Program-made: the position numbers and the translations under genes
Shown: one piece after another, positions 1 through 7,523 of the stretch
How the letters are laid out: every line of letters starts with the position of its first letter
How positions within the stretch are numbered: the first letter of the stretch is position 1
The notes under the pieces: generated by a model
Databases searched by the model: none
What the model was told of the DNA's origin: nothing
Seen by the model: the letters and a program-made list of their open reading frames with translations, nothing else
Assembly: GCA_964560565.1 (NCBI GenBank)
Contig: CAZLMF010000002.1
Location: forward strand, 1 to 37,679
Source of the DNA: CAZLMF01 sp964560565
Lineage (GTDB): Bacteria; Bacillota; Clostridia; Oscillospirales; Ruminococcaceae
DNA length: 37,679 bases
Reading direction: 5' to 3'

Positions 1-31
1 CTGTTGGCTCAATGCTCTTTAGAATATCCAT
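1..31 (-). CDS. Start of a phage gene, cut by window edge (probable head gene)
   Basis: An ATG at 31 on the minus strand opens a frame beginning MDILKSIEPT that runs off the window. It follows the portal stop codon by two bases and has the Shine-Dalgarno-like sequence AAAGGGGTG inside the last portal codons, so it is the next gene of the same operon. Only ten codons are visible, so no family can be read. By position after a portal gene, a head morphogenesis/minor capsid protein or a prohead protease is the usual occupant; that is inference from phage gene order only. Confidence 0.5.
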   Translation of the reverse strand, partial: MDILKSIEPT

Positions 32-33
32 TT

Positions 34-1197
34 TTATTCACCCCTTTCAAGCTTCTGCTCAATTTCCTGCGCCTTAGCACGGCTAAGTCTTGCGTTTGCA
101 AGCTCAACCTCATCCTGCAGGTTAATATTCTGCCACTCAATTTCTACCTCCTCACAGCTGCCTATACTAGCCAAAAAGGCTCTGCAAATTCGCATTATAA
201 TTGGGTTTAACAGCCTGCGGTAAAACTCAAGCTCGGACGTTAGAATATCTACCTGCTGCTTGCTCATGCGTTCGGTGGTTGTCCAGTTAAGTCCCAGCAA
301 AAACGGCGGAATACCAAGCTTTGCTACAATCTGCTCTAGCAGCTGTCTTACAGGCACTTCCGTGTCAATTAGTTGGTTTTCAGCGCCGATTACCTTAATG
401 CTCACATCTCCCACCGCCACAAAGTCCTTGATGTTGCCGCATCTAGCGGCGGCCATTCCCTCGCTCCATTCCTTTGCAATTTGCATTGCACGCTCTTTAG
501 CGTAAGCTTTGTCAGTGGAGTCATTGCTCGGCTTATAGGTCACCGCATAACGAATATTCCCCACACGGTCAAAGTTTTGCCCTATGCACTCGTAAATGCG
601 AAGCAAAATATTGCTTATGGCAGGCAGTCCTCTTAGCACCGACACCCCATAAGGCGAGCCGTCTGGGGGATTGAGAGCGCTAAAAAGTATAAGCTGCGGA
701 TAGGGGAGCAAAACCTCCTCATCGCCTTTGCCAACATAGTAGCGTGCATCAACGGGAGAACTACCGGGTTTTACGATAAGCTTGTCAGCAGATACGTTTA
801 TTAGCCCCTCAACCCTCCCTGAAAAGCGGGAAAGCAAAATCTCACCTGCTGCATTTCCGTAGGTTAAAAGGCTGCTTAGAAAACTGTCAAGGAATGCGTG
901 AACACCCCTATTTGAAAGCCCCACTCTTATCCCTTGCAGAAATTCACGCAGCTGCCACTCCACTTGCTTTGATTCGCTTCTTACCTCAAATCCTCCCGTT
1001 AAGCGGACAAGCTTGCCTATTGCTGCATCGACCACAGGCAGACACTGCCTAAGGGAGGAGTAAAGCCTGCGCTCAAAGGCGCTGGGTGGACATTCCGTCA
1101 GCTCATATCGCCTGTCAAGCTCTCTTTCAGATTGAACAGCGGCAATCTGCGAGATAGGCTCTTGCTTTTGCTTGCGCTTTAGGCTTAGTAGCCCCAT
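34..1197 (-). CDS. Phage portal protein
   Basis: A 387-residue protein read as the portal subunit, which forms the dodecameric ring at the capsid vertex through which DNA is packaged. Support is its place directly after the large terminase and a portal-like sequence: an N-terminal helical part, a central beta-rich region (VSADKLIVKPG, RYYVGKGDEEVLLP), and a late segment KLGIPPFLLGLNW followed by a long helix (TERMSKQQVDILTSELEFYR), typical of the stem and wing of SPP1/HK97-like portals. I chose the ATG at 1197 because AAAGGAG lies eight bases upstream; an upstream in-frame ATG at 1296 has no comparable site and would overlap the terminase by about 95 bases. The gene starts just after the terminase stop. 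It is intact, though somewhat shorter than many portals. The family subtype is uncertain. Confidence 0.8.
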   Translation of the reverse strand: MGLLSLKRKQKQEPISQIAAVQSERELDRRYELTECPPSAFERRLYSSLRQCLPVVDAAIGKLVRLTGGFEVRSESKQVEWQLREFLQGIRVGLSNRGVHAFLDSFLSSLLTYGNAAGEILLSRFSGRVEGLINVSADKLIVKPGSSPVDARYYVGKGDEEVLLPYPQLILFSALNPPDGSPYGVSVLRGLPAISNILLRIYECIGQNFDRVGNIRYAVTYKPSNDSTDKAYAKERAMQIAKEWSEGMAAARCGNIKDFVAVGDVSIKVIGAENQLIDTEVPVRQLLEQIVAKLGIPPFLLGLNWTTTERMSKQQVDILTSELEFYRRLLNPIIMRICRAFLASIGSCEEVEIEWQNINLQDEVELANARLSRAKAQEIEQKLERGE

Positions 1198-1201
1198 TCG
1201 T

Positions 1202-2467
1202 TTATCTCCTTTCTGTGGATAGGACAAAGAAATTGTCCTCATCCTTGTGTAAAATTGTGCTAACAAAATATCGAATATCATCCATTGCGTGGTCATTCTC
1301 CTTTTTAGGGCAGTCCGAACCTGCTTTATCCTCCCAACAATAAAGGGAGAACTCCCTTATGCTGTCCTTGCACTGGGCGCAAATCATAATTTCCCCACTG
1401 CGAATACAATCGCACACACGCCTTATACCCGAAAGCACCTCGTTTTTTGCGGGGATAACCCGAAAGAGCTTGTGTCTGCGAATACACTCCATAAAGCTTA
1501 CCGCCGACGGGTCAACAACCACTGCCTCAATGGCTTTTCCTTGCGCTAACTTTTCAAGCTGCGCATAATGCTCCTCATCGGTGCGAAGTGCCATTGCCTT
1601 TCGGCTGTCGTAGTAGTATTCATCAAGTCTGTACCATGTGTCGCCGCTTTTCCCCCAAAGCCCAAAGCTTGAGGGATTGACTGTGCCGTAGTCGCAGGAA
1701 ATATAATATTGCTCACAGCTTGGATGCGCTCCTATATGCACATTCCTTTGAGCATCAAACATCGTGTAGACAAGCCCTGTTGCCGCCACCCATTTCCCCT
1801 CGATGAAACGTTCCCGAAATACCCCCGAATAAAGCTGTTCATAGCGGCTAAGTATCGCTTTTGAAAGGGAGGGATTATCCCTCATGGTAAAATGCAGATA
1901 AAGTGCATTCTTATCCTGAGTTTTCTTAATCCACTCAAGGTAGAACCAATGGTAGGGATGCTCAGGATTGCAGTTAAACCACAGCTTTGAGCCTGAAACT
2001 GAACAGCGTGCAAGTGCTTGCTCGACAAATGAGCGTGGCATAAGCGCCACCTCATCGAGCATCACACCTGCAAGGGTAATGCCTTGAATAAGCGCCGCAG
2101 AGCCTTCATCTTTGCCACCAAAAAGGTAAAAGCGGTTGCTCTTGCCCAAAAGCGAAATGTCAACATAGCCTGCGCTTAGCTTTTGCTCCACAACAAACCC
2201 AAGTTCCGCAAGTGCTGAACAAAGTGGAGTAACCACATTGCGCTTTAGAGAAGTAAGCGTTTTTCCGCAAATAGCGAAGTTGTTATTTTTGTAGCTAGCA
2301 GTCGCCCAAAGCACAAAGGAAAGCGACATACAAAGGGTTTTACCGCTTCTTACTGCACCATCGCATATAATGGCATCGTATTCGCTTAGACCATTACCGT
2401 CTTCTGCCCACCAAGTCAGTACTTTTTTCTGCTTTGCAGTAAATGGCTTAAATTTCACCGCTTTCAC
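1202..2467 (-). CDS. terL: Phage terminase large subunit
   Basis: A 421-residue packaging motor: an N-terminal ATPase that pumps DNA into the prohead and a C-terminal RNase H-like nuclease that cuts concatemers. The Walker A motif is GAVRSGKT near residue 37, and Walker B is GVMLDEVAL with its catalytic glutamate. The nuclease acidic residues are visible in order as SCDYGTVNPSS, VVVDPSA and HAMDDIRY, the spacing of Terminase_3/XtmB-type enzymes. Length is normal and no frameshift is seen. Its start overlaps the small terminase by 20 bases, which suggests coupled translation. The intact motifs argue against old decay of this phage segment. Confidence 0.93.
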   Translation of the reverse strand: MKAVKFKPFTAKQKKVLTWWAEDGNGLSEYDAIICDGAVRSGKTLCMSLSFVLWATASYKNNNFAICGKTLTSLKRNVVTPLCSALAELGFVVEQKLSAGYVDISLLGKSNRFYLFGGKDEGSAALIQGITLAGVMLDEVALMPRSFVEQALARCSVSGSKLWFNCNPEHPYHWFYLEWIKKTQDKNALYLHFTMRDNPSLSKAILSRYEQLYSGVFRERFIEGKWVAATGLVYTMFDAQRNVHIGAHPSCEQYYISCDYGTVNPSSFGLWGKSGDTWYRLDEYYYDSRKAMALRTDEEHYAQLEKLAQGKAIEAVVVDPSAVSFMECIRRHKLFRVIPAKNEVLSGIRRVCDCIRSGEIMICAQCKDSIREFSLYCWEDKAGSDCPKKENDHAMDDIRYFVSTILHKDEDNFFVLSTERR

Positions 2468-2942
2468 TCCCAGCCGCAGTTTTTAGCGCAGATAAAAAGC
2501 TTTCTGCTGTGCTTTCGCTCCTTACGGTATGCTCAAGCTCCCAAAGCTTCTCAAGGGCTTTTTGGCGGTCAAAAAATTTAATCTCGACACCGCCACCCTT
2601 AGGGCGCTTAAACTCCGCAACGTTGTACAGGTCAAGCCCCTCAAGCTCTAAATCTGATAGCGGTTCATCGCTCATTGCAAGGGTAACTACATCGTTTATC
2701 GAGCCCATTGCGATGCGCTCAAGCCCCGTTTTCACGACATTCGCTGTCGAATAGCTACAAGGACTTGCAAGAGTTGTGAGATACTTTTGCACCACCTTTT
2801 TGGCCAGTAACTCCGTCCCCTTTGCAAGAGCGACTTTTCGAGGAAAACCAGCTTGAATTGCTGCTTCACGCACATTGCCAAGCTTTAGGTAGTAATAGCA
2901 AAATAACTTGTAATCGAGCGCAGTTGTATTGCCACTGCTCAT
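2448..2942 (-). CDS. terS: Phage terminase small subunit
   Basis: A 164-residue protein, the DNA-recognition partner of the large terminase. The N-terminal part (LDYKLFCYYYLKLGNVREAAIQAGF) reads as the helix-turn-helix of the Terminase_2/XtmA family, followed by a helical oligomerisation region and an acidic C-terminal tail. I chose the ATG at 2942 because GGGAGG stands four bases before it; an upstream in-frame ATG at 2996 would place the start inside the promoter. It is the first gene of the phage operon, overlaps terL by 20 bases, and lies under a recognisable promoter and inverted repeat. Confidence 0.85.
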   Translation of the reverse strand: MSSGNTTALDYKLFCYYYLKLGNVREAAIQAGFPRKVALAKGTELLAKKVVQKYLTTLASPCSYSTANVVKTGLERIAMGSINDVVTLAMSDEPLSDLELEGLDLYNVAEFKRPKGGGVEIKFFDRQKALEKLWELEHTVRSESTAESFLSALKTAAGSESGEI

Positions 2943-2979
2943 AGTGCCTCCCTTCCACCGCATAAGCGGCATAGAATAA

Positions 2980-3007
2980 AATATAGCGGTTAGCAAAACT
3001 TTCTCAA
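2980..3007 (-). promoter_or_regulatory. Promoter of the phage packaging operon
   Basis: On the minus strand, TTGAGA (3007-3002) is followed after 16 bases by TATATT (2985-2980). Transcription would start near 2973, about 30 bases before the small terminase start. A short hairpin CCGC-ATAA-GCGG (2958-2969) lies in the leader. Assigned by sequence match only. Confidence 0.5.
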
Positions 3008-3020
3008 AAAAGTGCTAACC
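2988..3020. promoter_or_regulatory. Inverted repeat around the phage promoter (operator candidate)
   Basis: GGTTAGCA (2988-2995) and TGCTAACC (3013-3020) form a perfect 8-bp inverted repeat separated by 17 bases. One arm lies in the -35/-10 spacer and the other just upstream of the -35 box of the phage promoter. That position suits a repressor binding site. There is no T-run on either side, so a terminator is less likely. Confidence 0.4.
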
Positions 3021-3140
3021 CCATAGTAGTTAAAATATCAAGGTATGTTGCATATTTGAGTACAACACTAAAAAAGTGGTGCAAAAAATTAAAATTTACG
3101 TTATAGCTATATCCTAAGCACAATTATTACAGTAAATGGA

Positions 3141-3169
3141 TTGAAAAAAAGTGCAAAAACAGTTATACT
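3141..3169 (+). promoter_or_regulatory. Promoter of glgP
   Basis: TTGAAA (3141-3146), a 17-base spacer, and TATACT (3164-3169). Transcription would begin near 3176, which leaves the ATG at 3182 almost leaderless and favours the start at 3218. No operator matching the solute-binding gene sites was seen here. Confidence 0.6.
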
Positions 3170-3217
3170 TATTATATATTTATGATACTTCCGCATGGCG
3201 GACGAAAGGATGGAATT

Positions 3218-5617
3218 ATGTTTCCTACAATCACTTCTGCACAACTGAAGAAAATGCTTATCGAAGTACTTGAGAATGATTTTCGCATTACACCCGATAT
3301 GGCATCGGATACCCAAATATATAAAGCACTTTCCTTGATAATAGTGGATCATTTAAAAGAGAAGCGCAGTAAGTTTATGACTAAGACAAATTCCCAGGGC
3401 AGAAAGCAGGTCTATTATTTAAGTATGGAGTTTTTAATGGGACGCTCGTTGAAAACAAGCCTGCACAATCTTGGCATTTCGGAAATTACCGAGGAAATGC
3501 TTTCGGAGTTTGGCATAAAGCTTGAAAGTATTTGCGAAAACGAGCCTGATGCAGGACTTGGCAACGGAGGGTTAGGCAGGCTTGCGGCTTGCTACCTTGA
3601 TGCTCTTGCTACCTGTGAACTCCCTGCAACAGGCTACTCAATCTGCTACGAATACGGTATCTTCAAGCAAAAGATAGAAGACGGATGGCAGACGGAGCTA
3701 CCTGACAACTGGTTGCCCGGCGGCGAGGTATGGCTAGTCCCTGTGCCCGACCAAGCAATCGATGTGCGCTTTGACGGCGAAATTGTCGAGAGCTGGGATG
3801 AGCAGTACCATAATGTATCCCTCCACAACTACAACACCGTCACTGCAATCCCTAATGATATGTATGTTTCAGGCTATAATTCCGAGGGAGTTTCAAAGCT
3901 TAGACTTTGGACTGCAAAGGCGCAAAGCTTTGATATGAACCTATTTAACAAGGGCGAATACGCTCAAGCTTTAGGCAACAACAACATCGCCCACGCTATC
4001 TCAAAGGTGCTTTACCCCAACGATAACCACCTTGAAGGCAAGGCGCTTCGCCTGCGCCAGCAATATTTCATGTGCGCAGCCTCCATCGGCGACATTGTCA
4101 TGAGGCATATGAATGTTTACGGCACTCTTGACAACCTCCACGAAAAGGTTGCAATCCATATTAACGATACCCATCCTACTCTTGCAATTCCCGAGCTTAT
4201 GCGAATTCTCCTTGATGACTGCGGCTATCCGTGGGCGCAGGCATGGCATATTTGCACACATACCTTTGCCTATACCAACCACACCGTTATGGCGGAGGCG
4301 CTTGAAACATGGGATAAGGATTTAATGGTGCAAGTCATACCCCGTATATACTCCATCATCGCTGAAATCAACAACCGCTATTGCACAGCCCTTACCGACC
4401 GCAACGGGGGCAATCCCTCTAAGGCGCAGCAGCTCACCATAATTCGCAACAACAAAGTTCGAATGGCGAATTTATGCGTTGATGCTTCCCACAGCGTAAA
4501 CGGCGTGTCAAGGCTTCATTCTGAAATTATTAAGAGTGAGGTTTTCGGCGGTCAATACGAGGATACACCTAATAAGTTCAAGAACGTAACAAACGGCATT
4601 GCATACCGCCGCTGGCTAATGCAATCTAACCCTGAGCTTACAAAGCTGCTTTCTGACTGCATTGGAGAAGATTATAAAAAGAATGCAAGCGAGCTTATCC
4701 GCTTTAAGCAGTTTGAAAGTGATAGGGCAGTCCTTGACAAACTTGCTCAGGCAAAGCGCAGCAATAAAGAGGCTTTTTCCAAGCATGTATTCGACCTGAC
4801 AGGTCAAAGCCTCAATCTTGACAGCATTTTTGACGTTCAAGTCAAACGACTGCATGAATATAAAAGACAGCATCTAAACGCATTGCATATAATTGCACAG
4901 TACAATGCACTGCTTGAAAACCCGAATGCAATAACTGTTCCAAAGACATATATCTTTGCCGCAAAGGCGGCTCCGGGATATTTCCTTGCAAAGCAGATTA
5001 TTAAGCTTATCTGGTCAATTTCTCAAGAGCTTAGAGCAAATCCAAAGCTTAATGAAAAGCTGTCAGTGGTATTTATGGAGGACTATAATGTCTCCCTATC
5101 CGAAAGGCTAATGCCTGCAAGCGAAATAAGCGAGCAAATCTCCTTAGCTGGCACTGAAGCCTCCGGCACGGGCAATATGAAGCTTATGCTAAACGGCGCC
5201 ATTACTTTAGGAACCTTTGACGGCGCAAATGTTGAAATACATGAGCAGGCAGGGAATGATAATATCATTACCTTTGGTATGCGCAAGGAAGAGGTTGAAC
5301 AGCTAAAACGCTCGGGCTATAAGCCCGAGGATTACTACAACAGCAACCCCATTATTAAAAGCGCGATTGACCGCCTTTACAAGGGCATAAACGGCTCAAC
5401 CTTCGAAGAAATTGCACATTCGCTTCGCTTTGATGATCCATATATGGTTTTAGCAGATTTTGATGCTTACGCAAAAGCTCAATCCTATGCAAGTGAGTGC
5501 TATGCAGACAAGTACAAGTGGAATAAGATGTCGCTTGTCAACATTGCAAGCTCCGGCTTGTTCTCAGCCGACCGTGCTGTGACAGAATATGCAAGGGATA
5601 TATGGGGACTACTATAA
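3218..5617 (+). CDS. glgP: Glycogen/maltodextrin phosphorylase
   Basis: A 799-residue GT35 phosphorylase that releases glucose-1-phosphate from the non-reducing ends of glycogen or maltodextrin; cytoplasmic and PLP-dependent. The family signature EASGTGNMKLMLNGAITLGT is present, with the PLP lysine at about residue 655. Other conserved blocks are YYLSMEFLMGRSL and GLGNGGLGRLAACYLDA near the N-terminus and HINDTHPTLAIPELMR mid-protein. Length is that of a full bacterial enzyme. The ATG at 3218 has GAAAGGA seven bases upstream; an in-frame ATG at 3182 lacks a ribosome site. The GH13 hydrolase starts 19 bases after its stop, so the two are probably one operon. Whether the natural substrate is glycogen or imported maltodextrin cannot be read from sequence. 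Confidence 0.95.
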   Translation: MFPTITSAQLKKMLIEVLENDFRITPDMASDTQIYKALSLIIVDHLKEKRSKFMTKTNSQGRKQVYYLSMEFLMGRSLKTSLHNLGISEITEEMLSEFGIKLESICENEPDAGLGNGGLGRLAACYLDALATCELPATGYSICYEYGIFKQKIEDGWQTELPDNWLPGGEVWLVPVPDQAIDVRFDGEIVESWDEQYHNVSLHNYNTVTAIPNDMYVSGYNSEGVSKLRLWTAKAQSFDMNLFNKGEYAQALGNNNIAHAISKVLYPNDNHLEGKALRLRQQYFMCAASIGDIVMRHMNVYGTLDNLHEKVAIHINDTHPTLAIPELMRILLDDCGYPWAQAWHICTHTFAYTNHTVMAEALETWDKDLMVQVIPRIYSIIAEINNRYCTALTDRNGGNPSKAQQLTIIRNNKVRMANLCVDASHSVNGVSRLHSEIIKSEVFGGQYEDTPNKFKNVTNGIAYRRWLMQSNPELTKLLSDCIGEDYKKNASELIRFKQFESDRAVLDKLAQAKRSNKEAFSKHVFDLTGQSLNLDSIFDVQVKRLHEYKRQHLNALHIIAQYNALLENPNAITVPKTYIFAAKAAPGYFLAKQIIKLIWSISQELRANPKLNEKLSVVFMEDYNVSLSERLMPASEISEQISLAGTEASGTGNMKLMLNGAITLGTFDGANVEIHEQAGNDNIITFGMRKEEVEQLKRSGYKPEDYYNSNPIIKSAIDRLYKGINGSTFEEIAHSLRFDDPYMVLADFDAYAKAQSYASECYADKYKWNKMSLVNIASSGLFSADRAVTEYARDIWGLL

Positions 5618-5636
5618 ATAAGGGTGAAAATAAATA

Positions 5637-7493
5637 ATGTCCATTCCAATTTATGATTCATGGGATACAAGCTACAAATCAATATTCGGCACGTTAAAAC
5701 GTGCCGAATATTGCAAATTTCGACTAAGGCTTCCTGCTGATACTGTGGGTGAGCCTGTTTTGGTCATATACCGCCTAGGCTTTAAGGTGAAGTTCGTGCC
5801 TATGCGAAGGGTGGAAAGTGAGGATGGTACCAGACTCTTTGAAACCTCCTATTCACCTAATTTTGTGGGTGTTCACCACTACTATTTCAGTGTGCTTGAG
5901 CGTGGCGAACGCTTGTATATCAAGCGTGAAAACGCCCATATTGGAAGCTTTGAGGGCAATGAGCTTTTCCAGCTAACAGTATACGACAGCGGATTTACTG
6001 CCCCTGATTTTATTAAGGGGGGCATAATGTATCAAATATTTCCCGACCGCTTCTATAAAAGCGGCAAGCACCATGAAAACGTACCCTCCGACCGCATAAT
6101 GCGTGAGGATTGGGGCGCAATTCCAAGCTATATTCCCTCCGCTCAGGGAAGATACAACAACGACTACTTTGGTGGCGACCTTGCAGGTATAATGGAAAAG
6201 CTGCCCTACCTCTATGAGTTAGGAGTCACCTGCATTTATCTAAATCCCATTTTTGAAGCTCATGAAAATCACCGCTACAACACAGCTGACTATATGAAAG
6301 TCGATCCATTGCTTGGCACAAATGAGGACTTTAAGCGTCTATGCGAAGTAGCGCTTGAATATGGCATCTATATCATACTTGATGGTGTTTTTAACCACAC
6401 AGGGGACGATTCTGTCTACTTTAACAAACGTGGCAGGTACGATAGTCTAGGCGCATACAACTCCAAGGAAAGTCCATATTATCCGTGGTATTCCTTTCAC
6501 AACTACCCCGACGAATATGAAAGCTGGTGGGGTATATCCACTCTACCTAACGTAAACGAGCTAAATGACGACTACTTAAGTTTTATCTGCGGTGATGACG
6601 GTGTACTAAACTACTGGATTAGCCTTGGCGCACAAGGCTACCGCCTAGATGTCGCCGATGAACTGCCTGATAAATTCCTTGATAAGCTACGAAAAAGCGT
6701 AAAGAGTGCAGGGCAGGATAAAATTATTATAGGTGAAGTTTGGGAGGATGCTTCCAACAAAGAAAGCTATGGAATAAGAAGGCGCTATTTGCTGGGGGAT
6801 CAGCTTGACAGCGTCATGAATTATCCCTTTAAGGATGCAATTTTAAGCTATATTGCAGGTGGCAAGGGAGAATCCTTTCGTGATCATATAATGACCATTG
6901 TGGAGAACTACCCAAAACCTGCAATGGATACGGCAATGAATATACTTTCCACCCACGACACCATAAGAGCGATTACAGTCCTTGCGGGCGAGCCTGTAAA
7001 CGGCAGGGACAGAGCATGGCAGGCACAACAAAGCCTTTCCGCCGAGCAGTATAAGCTTGGGGAAAGCCGCTTGAAATGCGCAATGGTTTTGCAGTTTTTT
7101 CTACCGGGTGTGCCCTGCATATACTATGGAGATGAAGCAGGTATGGAGGGATATAGTGATCCCTTTAGCCGAAAGTGTTACCCTTGGGGGAATGAAAACA
7201 GCAAGCTTGTCGCATTTACAAAAGAGCTTGCTGACATAAGGCATAGCCTGCCTGTCTTAGCGCAGGGTAGTCTAAAGCCTTTATACTTCTCAGATGATCT
7301 TGTAGTATTTGCACGCATTAGCGATAAAGACTGTGTAATCACTGCACTTAATAAAAGTCAAGTTGAGCAGGGACTGCCTGCCGATATACTTGCGGGTTTT
7401 TCGGAAATTACCATCAAACGAGGAAATTCGCAAAACACAATCCCACCCTGCGATTATATAGTCCTTTTAGCAACAAAAAAGGCGGAGCATTAA
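5637..7493 (+). CDS. GH13 alpha-glucan hydrolase (neopullulanase/cyclomaltodextrinase type)
   Basis: A 618-residue enzyme of the alpha-amylase superfamily. An N-terminal beta domain (about residues 1-120) precedes the TIM barrel, as in the GH13_20 maltogenic amylase/neopullulanase group. Catalytic residues are all visible: nucleophile Asp in GYRLDVADE (about 338), acid/base Glu in GEVWED (about 367) and the third Asp in STHDT (about 441); DGVFNHTG is conserved region I. There is no signal peptide, so it acts in the cytoplasm, probably cutting maltodextrins for the phosphorylase just upstream. The start has AGGGTGA upstream. A perfect 15-bp inverted repeat lies 44 bases into the coding sequence. 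The TAA stop sits in the loop of the terminator hairpin. Exact bond specificity is not determinable here. Confidence 0.9.
   Translation: MSIPIYDSWDTSYKSIFGTLKRAEYCKFRLRLPADTVGEPVLVIYRLGFKVKFVPMRRVESEDGTRLFETSYSPNFVGVHHYYFSVLERGERLYIKRENAHIGSFEGNELFQLTVYDSGFTAPDFIKGGIMYQIFPDRFYKSGKHHENVPSDRIMREDWGAIPSYIPSAQGRYNNDYFGGDLAGIMEKLPYLYELGVTCIYLNPIFEAHENHRYNTADYMKVDPLLGTNEDFKRLCEVALEYGIYIILDGVFNHTGDDSVYFNKRGRYDSLGAYNSKESPYYPWYSFHNYPDEYESWWGISTLPNVNELNDDYLSFICGDDGVLNYWISLGAQGYRLDVADELPDKFLDKLRKSVKSAGQDKIIIGEVWEDASNKESYGIRRRYLLGDQLDSVMNYPFKDAILSYIAGGKGESFRDHIMTIVENYPKPAMDTAMNILSTHDTIRAITVLAGEPVNGRDRAWQAQQSLSAEQYKLGESRLKCAMVLQFFLPGVPCIYYGDEAGMEGYSDPFSRKCYPWGNENSKLVAFTKELADIRHSLPVLAQGSLKPLYFSDDLVVFARISDKDCVITALNKSQVEQGLPADILAGFSEITIKRGNSQNTIPPCDYIVLLATKKAEH
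5681..5712. repeat. Perfect 15-bp inverted repeat inside the GH13 gene
   Basis: AATATTCGGCACGTT (5681-5695), two bases, then its exact reverse complement (5698-5712). The repeat is in frame and fully coding, and the encoded stretch SIFGTLKRAEY is ordinary. The mRNA could fold into a 14-bp stem with a four-base TAAA loop starting 44 bases after the start codon. No T-run follows, so it is not a simple intrinsic terminator. Confidence 0.85.
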
Positions 7494-7504
7494 GCTCCGC
7501 CTTT
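7478..7504. terminator. Bidirectional terminator between the GH13 gene and solute-binding gene 1
   Basis: AAAGGCGGAGC (7478-7488), loop ATTAA, GCTCCGCCTTT (7494-7504), an 11-bp perfect stem flanked by A-rich and T-rich sequence on the two sides. It lies between convergent genes and can serve both. The same core recurs at 9104, 10835 and 20471. Confidence 0.85.
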
Positions 7505-7523
7505 AATAATTTAACTTTGATTT

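Noticed and set aside
3006..3158. Three occurrences of AAAAAAGTG before glgP (3006, 3070, 3146)
   Set aside because: The repeat is short and A-rich, spacing is irregular (about 64 and 76 bases), and such runs are common in AT-rich intergenic DNA.
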